Source of the DNA: JADKAC01 sp964492065
GTDB taxonomy: Bacteria > Bacteroidota > Bacteroidia > Chitinophagales > BACL12
DNA: 64,000 nt
Direction: 5' to 3'
Assembly (NCBI GenBank): GCA_964492065.1
Contig: CAZBHH010000002.1
Coordinates: 186,001 to 250,000 of the forward strand
Shown here: positions 1 through 8,677 of the stretch, piece by piece
Layout of the letters: each line of letters begins with the position of its first letter
Position numbering within the stretch: position 1 is the stretch's first letter
Notes under the pieces: generated by a model
The model's database searches: none
What the model was told of the DNA's origin: nothing
The model's input: the letters and a program-made list of their open reading frames with translations, nothing else
Translations under genes and position numbers: made by a program

Positions 1-109
1 TAAAAATTGTAAATTTTTTAATAAAATGTGCATTATTGATACAAAATGTACAAATAAATATTTAGTTTAGTACCGATTAACCAATTGTTTTGCATTAAAA
101 CACAATGTC

Positions 110-298
110 ATGAACCGACTAAACAATTTAAAACCCAACAGATTACAGGTATTTACATTATTGACCTTGCTCATCGGAGTAATGAACATCCATGCACAGG
201 GTAGCAGTTGGATGCCATTTATCCTGGTGTGCACTGTATTCGGCTCTTTATTGATTGCCGGTATGATCAGCATTGTGCTCCGCAAGAAGGAGCATTGA
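110..298 (+). CDS. small membrane protein, unknown function
   Basis: This ORF codes for 62 residues with two hydrophobic stretches, about residues 13-30 and 36-56, and a basic C-terminal tail (LRKKEH). The first segment ends in a possible signal-peptidase site (HAQG), so it could instead be a signal peptide followed by one membrane anchor. It converges on the M1 peptidase gene with only two bases between the stop codons. I do not recognise a family. The compact fit and membrane-like composition support a real gene, but the evidence is modest. Confidence 0.45.
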   Translation: MNRLNNLKPNRLQVFTLLTLLIGVMNIHAQGSSWMPFILVCTVFGSLLIAGMISIVLRKKEH

Positions 299-300
299 TC

Positions 301-2193
301 TTATTTGCCCCAGTTGAGCAGGTCATCAATCGAGGTAACGGCTACGTAATGGTAGCCCTCTCTTGCTTTTGCATAAATGGATTTTGCCATTTCCATGCCC
401 TTCGGTGTTTCAGCCATAGCTTTATACAAGGGCATTAAAAACTTGCGCCGGCCTACGGATATTAAAAACTGTTCCATAGCGCTGTAAGCAGGTGTATATT
501 GTTTTCGAATAGCAATTTCAAACCATTTGTCGGCAATTTCGCTGTTGCCGGTTTGCGTAAACCCAAAGGCCTTATCCAGTGCAGCCATTTGAACGGTATC
601 CAGGTTATCCGGCAATTTAGAGAGGAAGCGCAACCATTCATGCGTTGACCAATTCTGCACCGCCAATGAACCGGGAGCGGCACCACGTGCGTATTGAGCC
701 GCAGCCGAATCCACGAGGTTAAACCGCTCGGAAACCACTACCGGGCAATTATCGGGGATGCCGGGGCCGAATATCCATGCATTGATATTGACGCCTTGAA
801 ACTTGGCGGGATCCTTACTGATCAGGTTGGTATTCAGGTAATCGATAAACTTGTCAGAGGTCATGGGTTTAAAGGCATTATCGGCGAAATACCCTTTGAG
901 GAACGCATCCCAGGTTTCTCTCCCGGCAGTATTTTCAAGCAATCGCAGGAAATAGGCGCCTTTGTTATAGGCGATATCGGTCATGCCCTCATCGGGGTCG
1001 CGGCCATCCAGGTTAAGATGCAGATGTGTGTCGGGAGATTGGGGACCCAGTTCATCCACCGTAGCTTTCAGTTCGGAGTATTCCAGGGCAGCCAGCATAT
1101 CGGCGTAGTCCTTGCCGTACACTGCTTCCATGATTCTGCCTTCAAAATACACGGTGAAGCCCTCGTTGAGCCAGAAGTCGTTCCAGTTGGCATTTGTAAC
1201 TGTATTTCCGCTCCAACTGTGCGCCATCTCGTGAGCGACCAGCGCCACCAGCGACCTGTCGCCGGCGATTACCGTAGGCGTGGCAAAAGTCAGCCTCGGG
1301 TTTTCCATTCCGCCGAAGGGAAAACTCGGGGGCAATACCAACACATCGTATCTGCCCCAGCTATAGGCGCCGTACAATGCGCCGGCTTTTTCGAGCATGG
1401 TCTGCATATCGGCAAACTCCCAGGCAACGGCATCGACAAATGAGGGCTCCGCATACACGCCCGTCTGTGCTCCAATTGCCCGGAATTCCAGGTCGCCTGC
1501 AGCAAGCGCCATGAGGTAAGAAGGTATGGGCGTTTCCATTTTAAAATTATACTTGCCGGTGCTGTTTTTTTCCTGCGGGTTTTCTGCACTCATCAACGCC
1601 AGCATTCCCTGCGGCACCTGCACTTCGGCGGTATAGGTAAACCGCACACCCGGGCCGTCCATACAGGGCAACCAGGTGCGGGCGAGTATCGCCTGCGACT
1701 GGGTGAACATGAACGGGAATTTTTTATCACGTGTCTGGGCAGTATTTAACCATTGCACTGCGGCTGCATCCGGCGAGCTCGTGTAGTCGATCTGCACAGT
1801 CCTGGTTCCAGGCTTAATGGCGATAATTAGCGGCACACCCAGGTACTCTTTTCCTTGAATGGTATCGCCTAATCGCCATGTAGTTTCATTGCCGCCGTCC
1901 AGCGTTATGTGTTGAATGTGCAATCCCTTTGTATCGAGAATCAGCGTATTGGCAGTGTGATCACTTAAATGCCACACTGCACTTGCGGTGATAACTTGCT
2001 CGTCAAAGTCAATTTGCGCCTTCCAGTCGAGATGCGTTACCGCAACTTCAGCCGAATTGGCGAAGGAGTGTTTATCGGTTGCCATTTCCAGGATTTGGGA
2101 TGAATTGAGGTTAGTTTCCTGCTCCTTACACGCAATCAGGCACAGCGGTAAGGCAAATAAAATCACATAGCGCATTTTCAAAAATTTATACAT
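301..2193 (-). CDS. M1 family metallopeptidase (lipoprotein, leukotriene A4 hydrolase-like)
   Basis: This is a zinc aminopeptidase of the gluzincin M1 family. It should release N-terminal residues from peptides outside the cytoplasm. The zinc site HEMAH lies at about residues 321-325, with the third ligand Glu 18 residues later (HExxH-x18-E, in NEGF). The substrate-binding GGMENP motif is at about 294-299. The N-terminal saddle domain covers roughly 45-250 and a helical C-terminal domain runs from about 490 to 630, as in leukotriene A4 hydrolases. The N-terminus is a lipoprotein signal with the lipobox LIAC, so the enzyme is probably membrane-anchored. A second in-frame Met at residue 7 is an equally good start. 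The length of 630 residues is normal for the family. Confidence 0.93.
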   Translation of the reverse strand: MYKFLKMRYVILFALPLCLIACKEQETNLNSSQILEMATDKHSFANSAEVAVTHLDWKAQIDFDEQVITASAVWHLSDHTANTLILDTKGLHIQHITLDGGNETTWRLGDTIQGKEYLGVPLIIAIKPGTRTVQIDYTSSPDAAAVQWLNTAQTRDKKFPFMFTQSQAILARTWLPCMDGPGVRFTYTAEVQVPQGMLALMSAENPQEKNSTGKYNFKMETPIPSYLMALAAGDLEFRAIGAQTGVYAEPSFVDAVAWEFADMQTMLEKAGALYGAYSWGRYDVLVLPPSFPFGGMENPRLTFATPTVIAGDRSLVALVAHEMAHSWSGNTVTNANWNDFWLNEGFTVYFEGRIMEAVYGKDYADMLAALEYSELKATVDELGPQSPDTHLHLNLDGRDPDEGMTDIAYNKGAYFLRLLENTAGRETWDAFLKGYFADNAFKPMTSDKFIDYLNTNLISKDPAKFQGVNINAWIFGPGIPDNCPVVVSERFNLVDSAAAQYARGAAPGSLAVQNWSTHEWLRFLSKLPDNLDTVQMAALDKAFGFTQTGNSEIADKWFEIAIRKQYTPAYSAMEQFLISVGRRKFLMPLYKAMAETPKGMEMAKSIYAKAREGYHYVAVTSIDDLLNWGK

Positions 2194-2240
2194 GGTGTAC
2201 CTGCAAGTGCAGGGACAATTACGTCAAGCGGCAATACCGT

Positions 2241-2405
2241 TTACAGGTAATCCAATGCCAAGGCCCAGGAAGTAAACATAAATGGCAGAGACAGCCAAAA
2301 GAAATGACTCATGAACAACACCATATACACGAATACGGCGGTAAATAAGAGGCCAAGTAACACATATTTCATTCGGCTTTTCCTGGTATTTCCTGTTTTT
2401 TCCAT
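2241..2405 (-). CDS. small two-helix membrane protein, unknown function
   Basis: Starting at the internal ATG at 2405, this codes for about 54 residues: a short basic N-terminus (MEKTGNTRKSRMK) followed by two hydrophobic segments with many aromatic residues (WLSLPFMF). The open frame extends upstream to 2486, but that would overlap the helicase gene and add an unlikely N-terminus. It lies just downstream of the helicase on the same strand and upstream of the peptidase. No family is recognised. Confidence 0.5.
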   Translation of the reverse strand: MEKTGNTRKSRMKYVLLGLLFTAVFVYMVLFMSHFFWLSLPFMFTSWALALDYL

Positions 2406-2463
2406 TGTTAAAAGTTTACGTCGGCAAATGTAGGCTAAAAATAGCAAGTGTAAAAATTGAAAA

Positions 2464-4902
2464 TTACACAACGCTGTTCTCCGCAATCAGCCGTGCAATG
2501 CGGTCGGCCAGGCGCTCGGAAGAAAGTTTTTCACGCATACTGTCCACAACGATGGGAAAGGCAAACGGCGTAAAGCAGCCTGTGTGGCAGATGCAAATTT
2601 CCGAGGTGGCGAGGCGCATATACACTTTACGCAATCGGGCGTGTTCGAAATGATCGTTTACAATCTCATTGTATGCCTGTTTTAACAACAGATTGTCAGG
2701 ATCGTACTGCATCAGTACATCGAACATCAACTGCGAACCCGACTGCAGGTGCCGGTTTTTCTTTATCCTCCCCGGGAAGCCGGTGAAAATCATTCCCGAG
2801 ATAATGGCGATATCCCGGAATTTACGCCTGGCCATTTCCATGGCATTTACACTTTGCATCACCTCTGTTTCGAGGTGGCGGCTATCCAGTAAGGAACGCA
2901 ACAGGGCTTCGGTGATGTCGAAGGTCTCATTGCACAACAGTTCAAATCCGTAATCATTCATGGCGACGGAAATACTGACTGGCTTGACCTTGCTCAGGCG
3001 ATAGGCCGTTAAACTCGCCATTACCTCATGAACGGGGCGGCCTTCAAATGGGTAAAAGAACAAGTGCATGCCATCTTCCGCACAGGTGATTTCCACCAAC
3101 AATTGATTGGGTACCGGAATTGCGGAGCGCCTTCGCTGTAAATCGAGCAGCGGCTGTAACTTCTGAAATTCCCGTTCGCCCACGCTGCCAGCATGTGGCG
3201 CTCCCAATTGCCGGCGTATCAATTCGGACATATACGATGACAACGGAATGCGTCCGCCGAGGTAAGAAGCAGTAATTGCCTTTTGTTCTTTTGCCTTTTG
3301 CACGTAAGCGGTCATTCCCACGCACATCAGAAACTCCAGGCAATGGCCTGCAAACCAAAACACATCACCGGGTTTTAATTTTGAGATAAAATATTCCTCG
3401 ATGGAGCCGAGGATTCCGCCCCGCTTCCACCGGATATTTACTACCGGCTCGCTGACAATGGTGCCGATCTGCAGACGGTGACGTGTGGCCGAAACCCTGT
3501 TCATAATGCGATACACGCCGTGCACTACGCCGACTCGCACAAATTCATCGTAAGCGCCCAATGCGGCGCCTCCGCGGGTTATGCATTGCAAACACCATTG
3601 CCACTCTGCATCGCTGATCAATTGATAGGCATGCGTAGTCCGTATTTCTTGCAGCAATGCGCTTTGTATAAATCCCTCGCCGATGGACAGCGTAACCAAA
3701 TACTGCACCAGTACATCAAAACACAGCACCTGAGGTTCCCGCCTCTCGACCACATCCTCCCGCAATGCTTGCTGCAGTGCACTGATTTCCACCAGCTCCA
3801 AGGCATGCGTCGGTACGAAAAAAATTTTTGAAACCGCACCGGGTTGATGCCCGCTCCTTCCGGCCCGTTGTTTGAACCGGGCAACACCCTTGGGCGATCC
3901 GATCTGGATCACGGTATCTACCGGGCGAAAATCGACGCCGAGATCCAAACTGCTCGTCGCTATAACCACCCGCAGTGTGCCTGCGTGCAGCGATTCTTCC
4001 ACCCACTGGCGCACTTCCCGGCTCAATGACCCGTGATGCATGGCTATTACCCCGGCAAGCGACTCATCAAATGCGAGTATTTGGTGATACCAGATCTCAG
4101 CCATTGCCCGGGTATTGGTAAATATCAAAACCGTTTGAGCCGAACGTATTATTTCGACAATTTGCGGCAGCAGTTTTAACCCGATATGCCCCGCCCAGGG
4201 AAGCACCTCGATATGCTCCGGCAACACGGTGTGCACCTTTACTTTCTTTTGGATATCGCTGCGAATGAGTGCTATTTTTTCTTCCGGAACCGCATTGCCT
4301 ACAAGTACTTCCATCGCCTCCACCAGGTTGCCGATTGTTGCGGAAATACCCCAAATGCGCATGTGCGGCGTTATATTTTTCAAACGGGCAATGGCGAGTT
4401 CAACCTGCACACCCCGCTTGCTGCCCAATAATTCATGCCATTCATCGACAACCACAACTTCCACATTCTTAAACAAGTCGGAATACCCGGGAGAACAAAA
4501 CAACACATGCAGACTTTCGGGAGTGATGATCAAACAATCGGGCATGTGTTTTTTCTGGCGTTGCTTGACTGACAATTGCGTGTCTCCTGTCCGCAGCTCC
4601 ACTTTCCAATCGAGTCCCATCAAATCGCAGGCTTGCTGCAATGCATTGCCGATATCCTTTGCCAATGCCCGCAGTGGGGTGATCCAAAGCGCTTTCAGCC
4701 CCGGCGCAATCACCTGGCCGTCTTTCTGCTTTTGCAAGTGGGCACAGATGAGCGGAATAAACATGGCGTAGGTCTTGCCGCTGCCCGTCGGCGCATTCAA
4801 CAGGCCGTGCATGCCGGACGCATACGCCTCTGCCAACTGCAACTGGAAGGGAAAGGGCTTCCAATTTTTTAACGCATACCATTGATGGATAAATGCCTGC
4901 AT
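2464..4902 (-). CDS. Lhr-like (ligase-associated) DEXH-box DNA helicase
   Basis: This is a superfamily 2 helicase of the Lhr class, close to the group called ligase-associated DNA damage response DEXH helicases. It should move along single-stranded nucleic acid using ATP. Visible motifs are the Walker A PTGSGKT (about residues 38-44), the DEWH box with the following GSKRGVQ stretch, ISATIG (motif III) and the QRAGRSGH motif VI. The C-terminal half carries the winged-helix and Lhr-core parts. The length of 812 residues fits this class. Its usual partners (ATP-dependent ligase, MBL-fold exonuclease, metallophosphoesterase) are not next to it here. Confidence 0.9.
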   Translation of the reverse strand: MQAFIHQWYALKNWKPFPFQLQLAEAYASGMHGLLNAPTGSGKTYAMFIPLICAHLQKQKDGQVIAPGLKALWITPLRALAKDIGNALQQACDLMGLDWKVELRTGDTQLSVKQRQKKHMPDCLIITPESLHVLFCSPGYSDLFKNVEVVVVDEWHELLGSKRGVQVELAIARLKNITPHMRIWGISATIGNLVEAMEVLVGNAVPEEKIALIRSDIQKKVKVHTVLPEHIEVLPWAGHIGLKLLPQIVEIIRSAQTVLIFTNTRAMAEIWYHQILAFDESLAGVIAMHHGSLSREVRQWVEESLHAGTLRVVIATSSLDLGVDFRPVDTVIQIGSPKGVARFKQRAGRSGHQPGAVSKIFFVPTHALELVEISALQQALREDVVERREPQVLCFDVLVQYLVTLSIGEGFIQSALLQEIRTTHAYQLISDAEWQWCLQCITRGGAALGAYDEFVRVGVVHGVYRIMNRVSATRHRLQIGTIVSEPVVNIRWKRGGILGSIEEYFISKLKPGDVFWFAGHCLEFLMCVGMTAYVQKAKEQKAITASYLGGRIPLSSYMSELIRRQLGAPHAGSVGEREFQKLQPLLDLQRRRSAIPVPNQLLVEITCAEDGMHLFFYPFEGRPVHEVMASLTAYRLSKVKPVSISVAMNDYGFELLCNETFDITEALLRSLLDSRHLETEVMQSVNAMEMARRKFRDIAIISGMIFTGFPGRIKKNRHLQSGSQLMFDVLMQYDPDNLLLKQAYNEIVNDHFEHARLRKVYMRLATSEICICHTGCFTPFAFPIVVDSMREKLSSERLADRIARLIAENSVV

Positions 4903-5052
4903 TCAGGGCAATAAAAATACGACGCAATGCGCAGTATAAATCCTGATTGACAAATACAACATATTGACAGGCGATTGCCGTGATGTGCGGTTTGCAATCC
5001 CATGCATTTCAACCCGCAGGACTTCGCTCCCTTCCGGTCAATCAATTACCCC

Positions 5053-5955
5053 TTAAAACGTATAACCTACATGCAATGAACCCCGTAATACAGCGGACGC
5101 ATCGTTGTCGTATTTTGAATATACAGGCATATCTATGTTAAATCCCACATTGGTGTTTGCGATATTATATTCCAAACCCAGTGTGGCATAGATATTTACA
5201 CCGCTGGTACCGTGCTGTTCATAACCGTAAAATTCATCGTAATCAATAAACTCGGCTATTGAGCCCGCCAATGGTGAAAACGTATTTTTCCCTGCAGATA
5301 TCCTGTAGGATGCCATTGCGGTGGTAATATGCTGATTGCCGTATTTATAGTTATGCGCATTTTCAGTATTATACTTGAACAGGTAATTTGCAAATACGCC
5401 TAAATTATTCTTAAAATAAGAGAAGCGCAAACCGGTCATCACATCCCAACTGCCAGACCCCGCCGACATGGCGGGCGGGACATCCTCCTCGCGGTAGGCG
5501 CTGTAAAATTCTCCCGACGGCATTTCCACCCCTGCCTTCAAATAGAGATTCCAATTGGAATCGGACGTGTCATTACTGCCGAGGATTTTAATATGGTTCA
5601 GCCAACCGATATCGCCTAATCCACTAACCTGAAATGGTGCAGCATCGGCGACCTGGTAACTGTTGAACACATACGGGACGTACAGTTGCATATCCCAGCG
5701 ATTGCGGAGCACTTCCACACTACCGGTAAGCATAGTCGAAATATACCTGGAAAAAATATCCGCACCGGAAAATTCATCGAGTGTATGCATACCGCTGTAG
5801 GCGCCCTGCAGACTGACAAAATTGGAACCGGTATAATTCAGCAGCCCGGTATAATTCAGCGATGTCTGACAACCGCACATATTACATGCCCGGGACTGAG
5901 GCGCCGCCAACAATAATACTATTGCCAGCGACAAAGCATTTTTTACAAATTTCAT
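5053..5955 (-). CDS. CNMCGC-motif outer membrane beta-barrel protein
   Basis: This is a 300-residue exported protein. After a signal peptide ending near SRA, the mature protein begins with a Cys-rich CNMCGC motif. The rest alternates polar and aromatic residues in beta-strand style and ends in the aromatic residue of GYTF, as expected for an outer membrane barrel. Bacteroidota proteins with a CDICGC/CNMCGC start are usually labelled transporter, and as I recall they often sit near metal-uptake genes. It is followed in the reading direction by a GC-rich gap, and it is preceded by a lipoprotein gene only two bases away (stop at 5958), so the two are co-transcribed. A role in metal (copper) handling is inferred from the Cys motif and the neighbours. 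Confidence 0.7.
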   Translation of the reverse strand: MKFVKNALSLAIVLLLAAPQSRACNMCGCQTSLNYTGLLNYTGSNFVSLQGAYSGMHTLDEFSGADIFSRYISTMLTGSVEVLRNRWDMQLYVPYVFNSYQVADAAPFQVSGLGDIGWLNHIKILGSNDTSDSNWNLYLKAGVEMPSGEFYSAYREEDVPPAMSAGSGSWDVMTGLRFSYFKNNLGVFANYLFKYNTENAHNYKYGNQHITTAMASYRISAGKNTFSPLAGSIAEFIDYDEFYGYEQHGTSGVNIYATLGLEYNIANTNVGFNIDMPVYSKYDNDASAVLRGSLHVGYTF

Positions 5956-5957
5956 CT

Positions 5958-6365
5958 TTAAGGATTAATTGTAAAATGAACTGTTTTTGAATCCGCATCC
6001 AATGCCGTTTCATCCATCCCCCAACTGGATGCACGCACGATGCAATTGGAAATTTCGCTTACGGCAGGGATCACATGGTCGTGATATTGAAACAAATCCT
6101 GGGTATGGGGCATATCCTTGAAATACAGAATTGTGTCTCCCGTAGTTTCATTCAGCGCCAGGATTTCCACATTTTGAATGGAGCCTTCCACTTCAAAATC
6201 TACTTCGATATGTAATTCCTCGCCGCTGCTCATTACCATACCTTCATCCGGTTCGATAATTGTAATTTTCGCTTCGTATTTCCCAATCGGCGAATCGGTT
6301 TTATTGCATGCCGCAATTATTATGGATAGTGTTACGGCAATACAGGCTGTATATATTATTTTCAT
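5958..6365 (-). CDS. exported lipoprotein with Ig-like fold
   Basis: This codes for 135 residues. The N-terminus is a clear lipoprotein signal with the lipobox IAAC at about residues 17-20. The body (TIIEPDEGMVMSSGEELHIEV) resembles the Ig-like fold of small Bacteroidota lipoproteins such as DUF4625. A His-containing stretch, MPHTQDLFQYHDHV, could bind a metal. It is the middle gene of three on the minus strand, between the Cys-rich 128-residue protein and the CNMCGC barrel, and probably acts with them at the cell surface. The exact family is not certain. Confidence 0.65.
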   Translation of the reverse strand: MKIIYTACIAVTLSIIIAACNKTDSPIGKYEAKITIIEPDEGMVMSSGEELHIEVDFEVEGSIQNVEILALNETTGDTILYFKDMPHTQDLFQYHDHVIPAVSEISNCIVRASSWGMDETALDADSKTVHFTINP

Positions 6366-6418
6366 TGTAATAATCGGTTTAGTGTGAATAAAAATTGTAA
6401 TGATATCAGTGTAGTCTG

Positions 6419-6805
6419 CTAAACTGATTTTGGCGGCGGCGCCAATATTCCCGGGTAATAATCACCCGGTATTTCATCCGTAAATTGAGTAAAGCCTATT
6501 ACAGATACCGATCTGCTCCCGGTGTTTAAAACTTCAGCGGCGAGATGCGATGTCACTTCATAGATATGCATCGTCTCTGCTGAGGAGGCAGGACCGTTAT
6601 TTTGATTTGCACCGTACTGTTCCAGCATGTCCGACAAGTAACATTTTCCGCCGCAAGTGGAGTTCTCGGCAAAGCGGTTAATACATTTATTTTGGCTGAT
6701 ATATCTTTTGTTGAGCGTGTAAGAACAATTCAAAACAAACGGGTAACTGATCGCAACCAGATAGAGTGATAAAAACCCAATGGATAATGCCCGTTTAAAA
6801 ATCAT
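6419..6805 (-). CDS. small Cys-rich exported/membrane protein (CGGKC motif)
   Basis: This codes for 128 residues with one N-terminal hydrophobic segment (about residues 8-26) and a cluster of four cysteines in NKCINR and STCGGKCYL. Small proteins with this Asn-Cys, Cys-Gly-Gly-Lys-Cys pattern recur in Bacteroidota, often at the head of metal or TonB-receptor loci. The C-terminus is Pro-rich (GILAPPPKSV). It is the first gene of the three-gene minus-strand cluster and has a promoter box just before its start. No enzyme motif is visible; metal binding is inferred from the Cys spacing. Confidence 0.65.
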   Translation of the reverse strand: MIFKRALSIGFLSLYLVAISYPFVLNCSYTLNKRYISQNKCINRFAENSTCGGKCYLSDMLEQYGANQNNGPASSAETMHIYEVTSHLAAEVLNTGSRSVSVIGFTQFTDEIPGDYYPGILAPPPKSV

Positions 6806-6812
6806 AGCAATT

Positions 6813-6820
6813 CAAAAATA
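6813..6820 (-). promoter_or_regulatory. TAnnTTTG promoter box of the Cys-rich protein gene
   Basis: On the minus strand this reads TATTTTTG and ends seven bases before the ATG at 6805. It matches the Bacteroidota -7 element TAnnTTTG. The short distance leaves almost no 5' leader. Confidence 0.5.
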
Positions 6821-6957
6821 CCTTAAATAAGAACATTTAGAAAAGAATAAATGTCAATTTACAATTATTTTCAAAATTAGAGTGAACGAACTGCCGGAAG
6901 GTTACAGGTAATAAGACAATGCACTCTTAAAATACCGTTTCTCAGGTGTTAGAAAAA

Positions 6958-7845
6958 TCAATTAACGGTATTGCCAAACAGTGCGCTGCACAAGAATTTT
7001 ACCTTTTTAAAGATACCGGGCACAAAGCGCAGGTAAATCAAAACCGTCTTCACATACTGACGCCTGAATATCCCATACCATTTTTGATCTACGTTAACAG
7101 TTTTACTCCAATGCATCATATTCTTCCACAGCAAAAGCCGGTTGCGGTAAAAGTATTCTTTGCCGGAGGTGATGCGGTTATTGCCATGCACCCGCCGCAC
7201 CGCCACGGGCGTATCGTTGCCTGCGGAATAGAGCCGGGAGGTAATAGCCAATTTTAAAAGCAATTCGGTATCCTGGCTCAATCGCAAATTACTAAATCCA
7301 CCTACCCTTTCAATCGCCGGTTTTTTAACGGTGAGCGTATCGATACTGAACCAACCTGCATTTCCCAGTGGAGACATTTTTAAGGCCAGTTGATCGGGAG
7401 GCACTACGCCGTGCATGCGTGTCAGAGTGTGCGTGAACCTGGACTTCCAAAGCCGTTCGTCGCCGGGTGTTTCAAATTGTATCCCCAGGCATCCGTATGC
7501 GCCATCTGCATCGGGATGTAGGGCAAATAGCGCTTCGGTAGCATCGAAGCGGTTTGGCAAATACACATCATCGGCATCTAAAAAGGCGATGTACGGGAAT
7601 GTCGCCTGGCTGATTCCGAGATTTCTCGTCGCACCGGCGCCGTGATTTTTTTTATCGGCATGCTGAAAAAATTTTACGGCGGTGTACGACTCCGCCAATT
7701 TCCGGCATATTGCAGCAGAATCATCCGCAGATCCGTCATCCACTAAAATAATTTCGCCAACACAGCGATGATGCAGTGCGGATTCAACGGCCTCGGCGAC
7801 GAAAGCAGCCGCATTGTAAACCGGAATTATAACGGACACCTGCAT
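6958..7845 (-). CDS. family 2 glycosyltransferase
   Basis: This is a GT-A fold glycosyltransferase that should add a sugar from a nucleotide-sugar donor to a surface glycan. The N-terminus has the typical VSVIIPVYNAA strand, followed by VDDGSADDS for the nucleotide and the metal-binding DADD at about residues 95-98. No membrane segment is obvious, so it is cytoplasmic or peripheral. Its ATG overlaps the stop of the upstream methyltransferase gene by one base (TGATG on the minus strand), so the two are translationally coupled. The length of 295 residues is normal. Confidence 0.88.
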   Translation of the reverse strand: MQVSVIIPVYNAAAFVAEAVESALHHRCVGEIILVDDGSADDSAAICRKLAESYTAVKFFQHADKKNHGAGATRNLGISQATFPYIAFLDADDVYLPNRFDATEALFALHPDADGAYGCLGIQFETPGDERLWKSRFTHTLTRMHGVVPPDQLALKMSPLGNAGWFSIDTLTVKKPAIERVGGFSNLRLSQDTELLLKLAITSRLYSAGNDTPVAVRRVHGNNRITSGKEYFYRNRLLLWKNMMHWSKTVNVDQKWYGIFRRQYVKTVLIYLRFVPGIFKKVKFLCSALFGNTVN

Positions 7846-8669
7846 CAGGATGCAACATTAATCTGTAAAGTGCCTCGCAATGTATGAATGTATTGTTGCC
7901 GGTACGCAGGATACTCCCGTTGCCATCGCAAGGCGGTAGCTTGCATGTCGGGCCTGCCTGCATCGTCGGCAAGTACAATAGCCGTTTCAGACAACATCCG
8001 GCTGAGCCGCGGCAAGGCCGGATACCTGCTCAATGTACCCGCTTTTTCGGGTGGCCCATCGATAATCAACAGGTCGCATTTTTCAGCCGGCAACACTTCA
8101 GGATCATACCATACATACGACTGTTCATTGACTTGTTGTGAAACTAAAGGCGCATACACAAAATGAATATACGCATCCAGGTTATTGAGCGATGCGTAAT
8201 AGCGACATTGATCGAGATACGTTTTGTCGGCATCCACCGAAATGATTTTACCCTGAATGCCGAATTGTTTCAAACATGCCGCTGCGATAAGCGTCGTCCG
8301 GCCGCTGCCCAACTCCAGTATCGCCTTTGGTTTCCCGGTTTGAATTGCATTTGCTAATACAAAGGCAAAATCCGGGGCAATGGTAAAGGAGGTGATTAGC
8401 GGCATTTTCAACTGCATCGGGTAAGCGGCATAGAACAATCGCCAGCCGTCGCCAATTGCCGACTGGTCATTGCTCTTTTTCACAATCTTGTCCAGCGCAT
8501 TGCGGTCAACCACCCGCAAGGTAAAAAACAGGATTGCAAAACCGAGGGCTATGGTTATGATTACGTAACCTTTCGGCAAGACCGGTTCGATTAAACAACC
8601 GGCTGTCACCAGGATAATGAAAACGCCCACACTGTAGAGGAGATATGTTTTGTGTTTGAATGTCGCCAT
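7845..8669 (-). CDS. membrane-anchored class I SAM-dependent methyltransferase
   Basis: This codes for 274 residues. Two hydrophobic segments at about residues 10-28 and 33-50 form a membrane anchor. A Rossmann-type methyltransferase domain follows, with SAM motif I LELGSGRTT and an acidic SVDADK end of strand 2. It resembles the Methyltransf_24 group seen in glycan gene clusters. It lies between two glycosyltransferase genes and overlaps the downstream one by one base, so it probably modifies a sugar or lipid-linked glycan. The substrate cannot be read from the sequence. Confidence 0.78.
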   Translation of the reverse strand: MATFKHKTYLLYSVGVFIILVTAGCLIEPVLPKGYVIITIALGFAILFFTLRVVDRNALDKIVKKSNDQSAIGDGWRLFYAAYPMQLKMPLITSFTIAPDFAFVLANAIQTGKPKAILELGSGRTTLIAAACLKQFGIQGKIISVDADKTYLDQCRYYASLNNLDAYIHFVYAPLVSQQVNEQSYVWYDPEVLPAEKCDLLIIDGPPEKAGTLSRYPALPRLSRMLSETAIVLADDAGRPDMQATALRWQREYPAYRQQYIHTLRGTLQINVAS

Positions 8670-8677
8670 GCCGCAAT

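Noticed and set aside
694..1443. 249-codon frame on the plus strand
   Set aside because: It lies inside the M1 peptidase gene on the other strand; the peptidase frame has clear motifs and this one has none.
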